DNA from: Zobellia amurskyensis
Lineage (GTDB): Bacteria; Bacteroidota; Bacteroidia; Flavobacteriales; Flavobacteriaceae
Assembly (NCBI RefSeq): GCF_009725985.1
Contig: NZ_RCNR01000003.1
Location: forward strand, 62,001 to 126,000
Length of the DNA: 64,000 nt
Reading direction: 5' to 3'
A program made the translations under genes and the position numbers. Below the pieces are notes generated by a model. The model had not been told where the DNA came from. It worked only from the letters and a program-made list of their open reading frames with translations, and searched no databases. This document shows, one piece after another, positions 52,342 through 60,902 of the stretch; within the stretch, counting starts at the first letter, position 1, and each line of letters starts with the position of its first letter.

Positions 52342-53778
52342 ATGAGAAGGGGGAAAATTGAAAAGTTAATTACAATTACTTCAATTCTCCTCATAGGAAT
52401 ATTAGCAATGTTTTTTCATTTTGAAATTCACTTTGAAAATACCTTGACTAAGTTGCCTGAGTCAGACTTTGAGGTAAATATTTCAATATGGCGGTATCTT
52501 TTTGAACCTTTTTTAGGCCCTTTAATCTTTTTTAATAGAGCTATTTACGCCCTAAAGGAATTACCATTGGCATTAATTTGGTTCACATTTATATATTTGT
52601 TTATTGACTTAATATTGGTATATATAAATGGGGATGGTAGAAGAGAAATGCTACTGAAAAAACTGTCCAACTTACCTCTGTTATTAGGAATTTGTTTCTC
52701 CATTTTTGTGCTGATATTGTTTATTCCGTTACCGAATAATACAATTATCAACCATTCCGAAAATTCGGTATTGGTAACTACACATGCTCATACAGAGTAC
52801 AGTCATGATGGGTTAATATCCCAAGTAGGGATGTGGAAATGGCACAAAAGAAATGGATTTGATGCTTTTTTCATTACTGATCATGCAAATCATAAAAAGA
52901 GTCTACAATTTTCTCAAGCACAAAGAAAGGGTGAATTTGAAATAACCCCATTGATAATGGTAGGCCAAGAACATTCTGGGAGCAATCATATGAGTTTATT
53001 AGGTCTTGACGGTACATTTGAAGCTAAAGGAAAGTCCGATAAGGCTGTAATAGACTCCGTTCATAAGTACGGTGGAACTGTAATCATTAACCATTGGTTT
53101 GATGGTAAAGGCAAAGCTAAAGAATTTTATCGCGATTTAGGGGCTGACGGTTTTGAAATAGAGAATGTAGGAAGTGATCTTTACTACAATCGTGAAAATT
53201 ATGAAGAACTTAAGAAGTTTTGTGTAGCAAATAATATGACCATGATCGGTGGACTTGATTTTCATGGCTATGGACGGGTATGTTCTATTTATAATGCATT
53301 GGAAATACCTAACTGGAAACTTATGGAACCTATGGAAAAAGAGAAGGCCGTTGTGGATATTATTAAAAATGGACCGCAAGAAAAAATTAAAATTCTTCTA
53401 TATAAGGACCGCGATTATTATACTGATTCGAGTTTGATATTTAGGCCTTTTATGACCTTGGTAAATTATTTCAGAACATTAAATTTTATTCAAGTTATTT
53501 CTTGGGTCTTTTGGATATTGTTGTTTCAGTTCGTTAAAGAGAGGGTTAAAAGCAGTTTTTTGGACCCGGATAAAATGTTAGTGCTTTTAGGAGGATTCTG
53601 TGTTATGTTTTTACTGGTTCTATCAGGTTTATATTACAGCAAGGGTATGTCTGTAAAAGGATATAACAAGGTGTATCTAGAATATTTTGAGGTGCTTGGT
53701 ATGGTTGGGTTCGTTCTTTTGGTTTTCGTTTTGCTTTTGGGCTATTTACGTTTTTCTAGAAAACCAATTATAAATTAA
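52342..53778 (+). CDS. Membrane-embedded PHP-domain phosphoesterase-like protein
   Basis: The protein has 478 residues. Hydrophobic segments near 10-28, 50-70, 77-96 and 113-131 precede a PHP domain (about 143-345), and three more helices end the protein. PHP metal motifs are present: THAHTEYSHDG (HxH at 148-150), ITDHANH, GQEHSG, VIINHWFDG and GGLDFHG. The domain would be flanked by membrane helices, an unusual arrangement for PHP proteins, which are mostly soluble. It may hydrolyse a phosphoester at the membrane. Neighbours are a DapA-family gene upstream and an unidentified membrane protein downstream. Confidence 0.8.
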   Translation: MRRGKIEKLITITSILLIGILAMFFHFEIHFENTLTKLPESDFEVNISIWRYLFEPFLGPLIFFNRAIYALKELPLALIWFTFIYLFIDLILVYINGDGRREMLLKKLSNLPLLLGICFSIFVLILFIPLPNNTIINHSENSVLVTTHAHTEYSHDGLISQVGMWKWHKRNGFDAFFITDHANHKKSLQFSQAQRKGEFEITPLIMVGQEHSGSNHMSLLGLDGTFEAKGKSDKAVIDSVHKYGGTVIINHWFDGKGKAKEFYRDLGADGFEIENVGSDLYYNRENYEELKKFCVANNMTMIGGLDFHGYGRVCSIYNALEIPNWKLMEPMEKEKAVVDIIKNGPQEKIKILLYKDRDYYTDSSLIFRPFMTLVNYFRTLNFIQVISWVFWILLFQFVKERVKSSFLDPDKMLVLLGGFCVMFLLVLSGLYYSKGMSVKGYNKVYLEYFEVLGMVGFVLLVFVLLLGYLRFSRKPIIN

Positions 53779-53954
53779 TGAAGAAGAGACTTTTCATTTT
53801 GTCAGAGTTCATTTTTTAGAGAAAAATTAAAGTATACAATGAGAAAATAAGCTGACAACACCAGTCTATAAAAATTATATTCTTGGTAAGAATAAGAAAA
53901 TTATTAAATATAGTCCCGGAAATTGCTCAGGAGACTATTAAAGCCTAAAAGCGG

Positions 53955-55229
53955 ATGAGTTTTAAAAAGCAAGGATTGGGAATTTTGGTGGTAGCCATGT
54001 CATTTGGAACGGCTTGGGCAATTAGAGGGCAATTTGGTCATGAGCAAGGGGCTGCATGGGCTGGTGCTATTGGTGGTCTTGCAATATTGTTAGTGTCAAA
54101 TAGAACGGATTGGTACAATAAGATGATACTTGTAGCCCTAGCCTCTGCGGTAGGGTGGGGAGCAGGTGGTATGATCAGTTACGGAATGGTAGTAGGTTAC
54201 GGTCGTTCGGATAATTTTATAAATGCTTTTTATGGGCTGGGAATGCTTTTTTTTATTGGGGCTCTCTTCGGTTTATTAGGTGGTGGTTTGGTTGGAATGG
54301 TGCTAGATTCGACCGAAAAGAAAAAAGTTAAATGGGGAGCTTTAGTTTCTGAAATGGTAGCCGGTGGCTTAATCAGTTATTTCTTTCTAGTTGAACAAAT
54401 AGGTTTTAAAATGACACCTCCGCGTTCAGAAGCTTGGGCGCTGATTTTTGGATCTGTTTTGGCTATGTTATGGCATATGGCCCGTGAGAACAGAAATTCT
54501 CCTATACGCACAGCAGTTTTTTCGGCAGTGGGAGGAGGTTTTGGTTTTGCTTTTGGTAATTTTTTACAGGTTGTAGGGAATACCATGGAAGTACAGTTTA
54601 ATATGTGGAATGTAATGGAATATAGTATTGGTTTCTTCGGAGGCTCTGGTATGGCCTATGGGGTGTTTAGTTCTAAATGGCCTTTTGAAGAAATAAAGGT
54701 TGAAAACTGGGCCAACCGGATAGCGCTATTTATACTTGTAGTTTTTGTTCCCTTAATCGTATATCGTGAATCTCTATCCTATAATCACTTGGTTAAGCGG
54801 TTGGGTGATATAGCTTCCTTAGAATATACAGCCCTAGTAAGTACCGTTTTCCTTGTGGTCTTATTAATATGTATGTCAATACTAGTATTCTGGAAATTAA
54901 GGAGGATATCATATAAAAAGAAAGATGTCACTTTTTTTCTTTTAATATACCTAACAACATATGCTATATTAAGCTATGTTGTTACAGGATTATTTGCGGG
55001 AAGAATGGAGTTGAACCATCACTTATACATCCTAAATATCCTTTTAATTTCAGGAATGATCATGAAAGGGGAATTTATCAATTTAGAGTCTGTTTCCAAG
55101 AAAATCAATGTTAAAAAATGGGCAATTTCATTCGTAACTATTATTTTTTTTATAGCTGTTCTTTCATTAATAGCTACCAATATTCATGAAGAGCTTCCCG
55201 GTGCCAAAAATAGGTTTTTCATAGATTGA
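53955..55229 (+). CDS. Polytopic membrane protein of unknown family
   Basis: The protein has 424 residues and about 10-11 hydrophobic segments, the first half rich in Gly (GGLAIL, GWGAGGMISYGM, GLLGGGLVGM, GGGFGFAFGN). A conserved-looking polar motif lies near the N-terminus (AIRGQFGHEQGAAWAGA). No transporter or enzyme family was recognised. It follows the PHP gene by 176 bp in the same direction within the second SusC/SusD region. A transport or lipid-linked role is possible but not supported by any motif I can name. Confidence 0.75.
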   Translation: MSFKKQGLGILVVAMSFGTAWAIRGQFGHEQGAAWAGAIGGLAILLVSNRTDWYNKMILVALASAVGWGAGGMISYGMVVGYGRSDNFINAFYGLGMLFFIGALFGLLGGGLVGMVLDSTEKKKVKWGALVSEMVAGGLISYFFLVEQIGFKMTPPRSEAWALIFGSVLAMLWHMARENRNSPIRTAVFSAVGGGFGFAFGNFLQVVGNTMEVQFNMWNVMEYSIGFFGGSGMAYGVFSSKWPFEEIKVENWANRIALFILVVFVPLIVYRESLSYNHLVKRLGDIASLEYTALVSTVFLVVLLICMSILVFWKLRRISYKKKDVTFFLLIYLTTYAILSYVVTGLFAGRMELNHHLYILNILLISGMIMKGEFINLESVSKKINVKKWAISFVTIIFFIAVLSLIATNIHEELPGAKNRFFID

Positions 55230-55460
55230 ATATATCAGTTTTAATAAAACCGGAAAACAATAGAAGTGTATAAGAGGCATTCCGCCTAGTGGAGTAATAG
55301 TATTGATTTTGTGTTATTTATTCCTTGTTGTTAGGTTGGGTAAGTAATCTATGGTAAATGGCATGAAGGTCTGTGATTAATTATTTTGTTTGTATAGTAT
55401 TTATAATCAGATTCTTGGGGGCTAAGTCAATCGTTGTTGTAGTTTATTAAAGTAATGATG

Positions 55461-56312
55461 TTAATTGGACCGTTCTATACCAATAGTTTCCGCTGCTTCT
55501 AACATTATATCCAACTGGTCGGTCAAGACAAAGTCAACACCTTGATTAAGTAGAGCTATACCCTCTTCTGGGGTATTGCTGTAGAAGTAGTTTATTTTGA
55601 TATCATGACGTTTTAGTTCTTTAACATCATTGATAAAATCGGTGTCATCACGTTTTGCTAAAAGTTGTAAAGCTGCAAAATTTCTTTTGATACTTTTCTT
55701 AATGTATTTTTTTCGTTGTTGAGTCCTTTCCATATTACATAACATGATATCAGTGCTTATTTGCTTAACACCTTTTGCACTTTCTGCATTACAGGCAACT
55801 ATTGATTGATGGGCCCTATCTTTAGCGAGAATGGTTCTAGCTACGGCTGCTCCCAATTTCTTATCTCCTTTTAGGTGTATATTTAGCCAAATGGTTTTAG
55901 GGAAGACATCTAATACTTCATCTAATAATGGTACCCGTTCCCCTTCAAATTCCTGTGATTTCCAACTGCCGGCATCCAACTTTTCAATTTCATTCCATGT
56001 TAGGTTTTCAACCAAGCCTTTACCATTTGTGGTTCTATCTATTGACGCATCGTGCATGATAATTAATTTTCCATCTCTGGTCATTCTTACGTCAAACTCA
56101 ACCATTTGAGCTCCCAGGCGAATTGCCTCTTTGAATGCTGCTATTGTGTTTTCAGGGTGCGATTCACTAGCTCCCCTGTGTGCACAAACTCCTCTTTTTG
56201 GAAGTAGGGGGTCTTCTGTTATTTCTGAACTGGTTTTTGAGAAAATGTGTGAAGTCTGTAAGACTATAAGTATGAAAATAATGGTCTTGGGAAAATATTT
56301 AATTGTATTCAC
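55461..56312 (-). CDS. Exported glycerophosphodiester phosphodiesterase (GDPD)
   Basis: The protein has 283 residues with a Sec-type N-terminus (about 1-26). The GDPD TIM barrel shows HRGASESHPENT with H45 and R46, VEFDVRMTRDG (E72, D74) and IMHDASIDRTT (H87), which are the catalytic and calcium ligands. GDPDs hydrolyse glycerophosphodiesters to glycerol 3-phosphate and an alcohol. The gene is 6 bp behind the AraC regulator and so lies in the same unit, divergent from the aldolase/symporter operon. It may process phospholipid head groups or glycerophosphate decorations of a glycan. Confidence 0.93.
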   Translation of the reverse strand: MNTIKYFPKTIIFILIVLQTSHIFSKTSSEITEDPLLPKRGVCAHRGASESHPENTIAAFKEAIRLGAQMVEFDVRMTRDGKLIIMHDASIDRTTNGKGLVENLTWNEIEKLDAGSWKSQEFEGERVPLLDEVLDVFPKTIWLNIHLKGDKKLGAAVARTILAKDRAHQSIVACNAESAKGVKQISTDIMLCNMERTQQRKKYIKKSIKRNFAALQLLAKRDDTDFINDVKELKRHDIKINYFYSNTPEEGIALLNQGVDFVLTDQLDIMLEAAETIGIERSN

Positions 56313-56318
56313 TGTATT

Positions 56319-57176
56319 TTATCTAAAATTTTTACGATAATCGGATGGGGTTTTTCCCATACTTGCCTTAAAATAATGATTGAAGTTGGCAAGATTATTA
56401 TACCCGCTTTCAAAACAAATCTGAGTGATTTGTTTGTCCGTTTCGGCCAATAGTTTTGCGGCAATCCCCACTCTTACGTTTTTAACATATTCCATAAATG
56501 TTAACCCGGTTTTCTTTTTAAAAAAACGGCAAAAAGAACTTGGGGCCATATTAAGTACTGCAGATGCTTCTTCAAGCTTAATACCTTCTTGAATATTCTG
56601 AAAGACGTACTCGTAAATTTTATTTATTTTATCAATGTTCTTTGAGAAAACGGATGATTGGTTCATAGGGTTTGATAGCTTCTCTCGATCTTCAATTTTT
56701 ATAAGGTTGTTGAAGATTTTAAGTAACCCTATGTAGTATTCTAAACCCTGAGTCTCTGACATAGTACCTAAAATCTCACGAATTTCAGCATCATTTTCAG
56801 CGCTTTCTACTTTAAAACGAATACCCCGGTTAGCTTGTTTAAGTAAGGCAACTACCTTTTCAAGTTCGGGCATTTTGAAAAAATCCGAATTGATTATATT
56901 TTCTGAAAAGTGGGTGACGATGCAAGTAGGTGGTTCGTTGTTTTCGGCATCAAGCAGCTCCCAACAGTGTGGCAAATCTGGACCCATGAGAACTAAATCT
57001 CCTGTTTCAAAGCCTGAAATGTTGTCCCCCACTATTCTTCGGCCTGTACCAGAAGTAATGTAATTTAATTCAAAATTTTTGTGAGAATGTATTCTGGCAT
57101 TCGAGGATAGGGGTAGTTTTCTTGATATAAAAGAGTGATTATTCGGAACAAATATTCTTTCAAAAACGAATTCCAT
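56319..57176 (-). CDS. AraC-family transcriptional regulator with cupin sensor domain
   Basis: The protein has 285 residues. An N-terminal cupin-like domain (about 25-110, HSHKNFELNYITSGTGRR and FETGDLVLMGPDLPHCW) should bind a sugar or related ligand. The C-terminal ~100 residues hold two helix-turn-helix units of AraC type, with the signature IAKLLAETDKQITQICFESGYNNLANFNHYFK (short motifs ITQICFESGY and FNHYFKASMGKTPSDYR). It is divergent from the DapA/SSS/Gfo-Idh operon across a 139-bp spacer, which it probably controls together with its own operon. It is the only DNA-binding regulator recognised in the window. Confidence 0.93.
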   Translation of the reverse strand: MEFVFERIFVPNNHSFISRKLPLSSNARIHSHKNFELNYITSGTGRRIVGDNISGFETGDLVLMGPDLPHCWELLDAENNEPPTCIVTHFSENIINSDFFKMPELEKVVALLKQANRGIRFKVESAENDAEIREILGTMSETQGLEYYIGLLKIFNNLIKIEDREKLSNPMNQSSVFSKNIDKINKIYEYVFQNIQEGIKLEEASAVLNMAPSSFCRFFKKKTGLTFMEYVKNVRVGIAAKLLAETDKQITQICFESGYNNLANFNHYFKASMGKTPSDYRKNFR

Positions 57177-57214
57177 ATTTTAGTATTTTAACTCTTATTA
57201 TCAATAATACGTAA

Positions 57215-57222
57215 TAATTTTG
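57215..57222 (+). promoter_or_regulatory. -7-like element (TAATTTTG) upstream of DapA-family paralog 2
   Basis: TAATTTTG fits TAnnTTTG and lies 93 bp before the aldolase start in the spacer shared with araC. No -33 element was seen. The spacer is the likely AraC operator region, although no clear repeat was identified. Confidence 0.27.
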
Positions 57223-57315
57223 ATATACAGGTTAATATAACATAAGATTTGAATAATATTATTGTGGCGTAACGGATTCATTTAAATTTACTTTGTAACC
57301 TACTAAAGATAAATC

Positions 57316-58236
57316 ATGAATTTAGAATTAAAAGGGATTATCCCTCCAATGGTTACGCCACTTACTGAAAATGGAGATTTAGATGATAAAGGTTTGAGAA
57401 AACTTGTAGAACATTTAATTTCTGGAGGTGTACATGGAATTTTCTTACTGGGTACGAATGGTGAGTCCCCCAGTTTAACCTATGAATTACGAAAAGAACT
57501 AATATCAAAGGCATGTGAATATATAGCAGGTAGGGTACCAGTTTTAGTAGGTATAACCGATACCTCTTTTCAGGGTTCCTTAGCTATAGCGCATCATTCA
57601 AAAAAAGCAGGTGCGGATGCGGTTGTGATTGCTCCGCCTTATTATTTTCCTATTTCCCAAAATGAAATGGTGGACTATCTTGAGAGCTTGGTGCCAAAAT
57701 TACCTTTACCCTTTATGATGTATAATATGCCTAGTTGTACTAAACTGCATTTGTCCATAGAAACTCTTAGGAGAGCTAAAGAATTGGGGGCGCTAGGAGT
57801 TAAGGACAGCTCTGGGAATATAGACTATCTCTATTCGCTCATAGAGGCGTTTAAGAACTCACCGGAATTTGCTATCATTGTGGGGACGGAATCATATTTA
57901 CCTGAAACCATACAAAAAGGTGGGCATGGAGCAGTTGCCGGTGGCGCCAATTTTTTCCCGAGATTATTTGTTGAGCTTTACAATGCATCTGTAGATAATA
58001 ATCTTGTGAAAGTAGCAGAGTTGCATCAGAAGGTGAAAGGTCTTTATAATACTATATATAGCGTGGGAAAATATGAATCAAGGTATACAAAGGGAACAAA
58101 ATGTGCCTTGGCAGTCATGGGGATCTGTGAAGATTACATGGCACTTCCTTTACGGAAATTTGCTGATATAGAACGAGAGATAATCAGAGGGTACATAAAA
58201 GATTTTGACAAAAATCTACATGACGTAACAATGTAA
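57316..58236 (+). CDS. DapA/NanA-family aldolase/lyase (paralog 2)
   Basis: The protein has 306 residues. GTNGE (46-50), Tyr136 (MMYNMP) and Lys163 (GVKDSSGN) give the full class I aldolase set. It shares near-identical blocks with the 51392-52315 paralog (KLHLSI, GGHGAVAGGAN, FPRLFVELY). It is the first gene of an operon with an SSS symporter and a Gfo/Idh/MocA dehydrogenase, an arrangement often seen for sialic-acid-like or sugar-acid catabolism. The cytoplasmic reaction probably splits off pyruvate. Confidence 0.9.
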   Translation: MNLELKGIIPPMVTPLTENGDLDDKGLRKLVEHLISGGVHGIFLLGTNGESPSLTYELRKELISKACEYIAGRVPVLVGITDTSFQGSLAIAHHSKKAGADAVVIAPPYYFPISQNEMVDYLESLVPKLPLPFMMYNMPSCTKLHLSIETLRRAKELGALGVKDSSGNIDYLYSLIEAFKNSPEFAIIVGTESYLPETIQKGGHGAVAGGANFFPRLFVELYNASVDNNLVKVAELHQKVKGLYNTIYSVGKYESRYTKGTKCALAVMGICEDYMALPLRKFADIEREIIRGYIKDFDKNLHDVTM

Positions 58237-58249
58237 AAAAATAATATCC

Positions 58250-58276
58250 AGAAGGTATTACACTCTAGTACCTTCT
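58250..58276 (+). other. Intercistronic hairpin between aldolase and SSS symporter genes
   Basis: AGAAGGTA (58250-58257) and TACCTTCT (58269-58276) form a perfect 8-bp stem with an 11-nt loop. No T-run follows, so a processing or stability role fits better than a full terminator. Confidence 0.45.
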
Positions 58277-58307
58277 TGGCTAAAAGGCATACCAAACCCA
58301 ATAAAAA

Positions 58308-59786
58308 ATGAATTACCAACTCGGAGTTATTGATACAGTCATTCTAGTTCTTTATGGACTAATTATGGTAGGAATGGGTGTTTATTTTTTAAGAAAGACC
58401 AAAACTTCTGAAGAATTTATGGTAGCTGGCAGAGGTATTCCTGCCTGGGCTGCTGGTATTGCAGTGATGAGCGCTTATACAAGCAGTATCTCATACATTG
58501 CCGTTCCTGGAAAGGCGTTCGATTCCAATTGGCACCCTTTAATATTTGCTCTTACCGCGCTTCCGGTAACTTGGTTCGTGACCAAGTACGTTATTCCACA
58601 TTATCGTAAGCATAAAATTATTTCAGTATACAAATATTTGGAGGAGAAAATTGGAGACTGGGGCCGCATATATGCATCACTTTCCTTTGTTCTTTTTATG
58701 GTAGGGAGAACGGCAGTAATCCTATATCTTTCATCATTATTATTAACATCCTTCATTGACATTGATATTGAGATGTTGATTTTAATTATTGGTGTTTTAA
58801 CCATAGCCTATACTCTTATGGGAGGTATGGAAGCTGTAATTTGGACAGATGTCATGCAATCTGTTATAATGATCGGTGGCCTTCTGTTCAGTGCCTATAT
58901 TTTAACGACAGAGGTATTTTCAAAACCTGATTTTTTGATTCAGAAAGCATTTGATATGGACAAGTTCAGTTTGGGAGATAGCTCGCTATCATTGAGTAGT
59001 AGAACTATTTGGGTCATGATTATCTATGGAGTGACCGAAAATATTAGAAACTTAATGGCAGATCAAAATTACACGCAAAAGTATAGTGCTGTTGCTACGG
59101 AAAAAGAGGCAAAAAAATCGGTATGGATTGCTATGCTTATTTATTTGCCATTAACCGCTTTGTTCTTGTACATAGGTACAGCAATGTTTGCTTTTTACGC
59201 TGGCTCTGGCCATATGCTTGATCCGTCCATTTTGAAAGGGGACGAAGTATTCCCGTTTTTCATAGCGACCGAGCTACCCGTAGGGTTAAAAGGGTTGATT
59301 ATAGCGGCAATTTTGGCAGCATCTATGAGTACTGTGGATTCTGCACTTAATTCCTCTGCAACGGTATTGTATCTTGATTACTATAAGAAGTATTTTAAGC
59401 CTAATGCATCCGAGAAGAGTAGTATTAATTTCCTTAGGATAACTACCGTAGTTTGGGGTTTTCTAGGAATTGTCTTTAGTCTTTTGTTAATCAACGCAGA
59501 GAGTGCGCTTGACATTTGGTGGCAAATTTCTGGAATTTTTGGTGGTGGTATTTTAGGCTTGTTTTTGTTAGCGATATTCAATGTCAAACTTAAAAGGTCT
59601 CAGGGTATTATTTCGGTTCTGTTTAGTATTTTAATAATTATTTGGGGAACATTTTTAAGGGAGCTTCCAGAGAATTTTAAATGGTTAGAGTGTAGTCTGG
59701 ATTCTATTATTGTAGGAGCAGTAGCTACTGCAGGGTTGATTATGTTAGCGCTTGTTTTTGTGCTGTTCAACAAGAGAAAAAAATAG
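58308..59786 (+). CDS. Sodium/solute symporter (SSS family), possible sialic-acid-like importer
   Basis: The protein has 492 residues and 13 predicted helices. SSS features are TSEEFMVAGRGIPAWAAGIA near residue 30 (read as EEFMVAGRGIP and AWAAGIAVMSAYTSS), LMGGMEAVIWTDVMQS around 165-180 and ILAASMSTVDSALNSSATV. It lies 71 bp behind the DapA-family paralog, an association known for SSS-type sialic-acid importers, so a nonulosonic or other sugar acid is a reasonable guess. It is clearly distinct from the SSS protein at 2.4 kb. Confidence 0.9.
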   Translation: MNYQLGVIDTVILVLYGLIMVGMGVYFLRKTKTSEEFMVAGRGIPAWAAGIAVMSAYTSSISYIAVPGKAFDSNWHPLIFALTALPVTWFVTKYVIPHYRKHKIISVYKYLEEKIGDWGRIYASLSFVLFMVGRTAVILYLSSLLLTSFIDIDIEMLILIIGVLTIAYTLMGGMEAVIWTDVMQSVIMIGGLLFSAYILTTEVFSKPDFLIQKAFDMDKFSLGDSSLSLSSRTIWVMIIYGVTENIRNLMADQNYTQKYSAVATEKEAKKSVWIAMLIYLPLTALFLYIGTAMFAFYAGSGHMLDPSILKGDEVFPFFIATELPVGLKGLIIAAILAASMSTVDSALNSSATVLYLDYYKKYFKPNASEKSSINFLRITTVVWGFLGIVFSLLLINAESALDIWWQISGIFGGGILGLFLLAIFNVKLKRSQGIISVLFSILIIIWGTFLRELPENFKWLECSLDSIIVGAVATAGLIMLALVFVLFNKRKK

Positions 59787-59840
59787 ATTTCGGGTGTAGT
59801 TTGTATCAATAGCTGAGTTTGTCAGGTTTACTAAAATATC

Positions 59841-60830
59841 ATGGAAAGAATTAAATGGGGTATAATGGGAACGGCTACCATAGCTCTGGAACAAGTTATT
59901 CCCGCTATGTTAAAAAGTGAATTTTGCCAAGTAATGGGTATAGCCTCACGTGGTATAGCTAAAGCTGAGATAGCCGCCAAACAATATAATATACCAAAGA
60001 TTTTTGGCTCTTACGAAGACCTGCTTGATGATGATGAAATTGAAGCTTTGTATATTCCTTTGCCGAACCATCTTCATGTGGAATGGGCTCTAAAGGCTTT
60101 GGAGGCAGGTAAACATGTCTTAGTCGAGAAACCTATAGCTCTAAGCAGTGAATTAGCGCAGCGTTTAGTAGACCAAGCAGGAAAACATCCTCATCTTAAA
60201 ATTATGGAGGCTTTTATGTACAAATTTCACCCTCAGTGGATAAAGGCTAAAGAACTTATAGACGGAGGAATGATAGGTATTTTAAAAACCATACAGTCTT
60301 CATTTTCTTTTTTTGATGATGATGCCAATAGTATTACGAATAATAAGGCTTTTGGTGGTGGTAGTTTAATGGATATAGGTTGTTACTCAATTTCTATTTC
60401 ACGATTATTATTTAATGAAGAACCTAAAAGTGTGATGGCTTCTATTGAGTACCACCCAGAATATAAAGTGGATATTTTAGCTACAGGAATTCTTGAATTT
60501 AACAACGGGAATTCTACTTTCTTTTGTGCTACACAATTAGATTACACACAACAAGCTCAAATTTTCGGTACAAAAGGTAGTATTCGGTTTGAACTTCCTT
60601 TTAACCCCCCTATTGATAGACCTGCAAAAATATGGTTAACGATGGACGAAGTGGTAACTGAAATTGAATTTGAAATATGTAACCAATATACATTACAGGC
60701 TGATGCTTTTTCATTAGCAATAATAGAAGATAAAGCTACACCTGTGCATTTAAATGACGCTATAAAGAACATGGTAGTACTTGAGAAATTACTCGAAAGC
60801 CATGCAGTGGGTAAGCGTGTTCATCTTTGA
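59841..60830 (+). CDS. Cytoplasmic Gfo/Idh/MocA-family dehydrogenase
   Basis: The protein has 329 residues and no signal peptide. The Rossmann fold begins at IKWGIMGTATIA; YIPLPNHLHVEW and EKPIALSSE (Lys in the EKP motif) are conserved, and FMYKFHPQW and GGGSLMDIGCYSIS hold substrate-side residues. The sequence resembles dimeric dihydrodiol/xylose dehydrogenase-like members. It is third in the aldolase/symporter operon, so it probably oxidises or reduces the imported sugar or an aldolase product. The other Gfo/Idh/MocA protein in the window is longer and Tat-exported. Confidence 0.9.
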   Translation: MERIKWGIMGTATIALEQVIPAMLKSEFCQVMGIASRGIAKAEIAAKQYNIPKIFGSYEDLLDDDEIEALYIPLPNHLHVEWALKALEAGKHVLVEKPIALSSELAQRLVDQAGKHPHLKIMEAFMYKFHPQWIKAKELIDGGMIGILKTIQSSFSFFDDDANSITNNKAFGGGSLMDIGCYSISISRLLFNEEPKSVMASIEYHPEYKVDILATGILEFNNGNSTFFCATQLDYTQQAQIFGTKGSIRFELPFNPPIDRPAKIWLTMDEVVTEIEFEICNQYTLQADAFSLAIIEDKATPVHLNDAIKNMVVLEKLLESHAVGKRVHL

Positions 60831-60902
60831 AAGAAAGAGTGACAACTATAGGGTTGAATAAGAGTACTGGTTTTAAAATAATTTTGAATAAAAAATAAGC
60901 TT

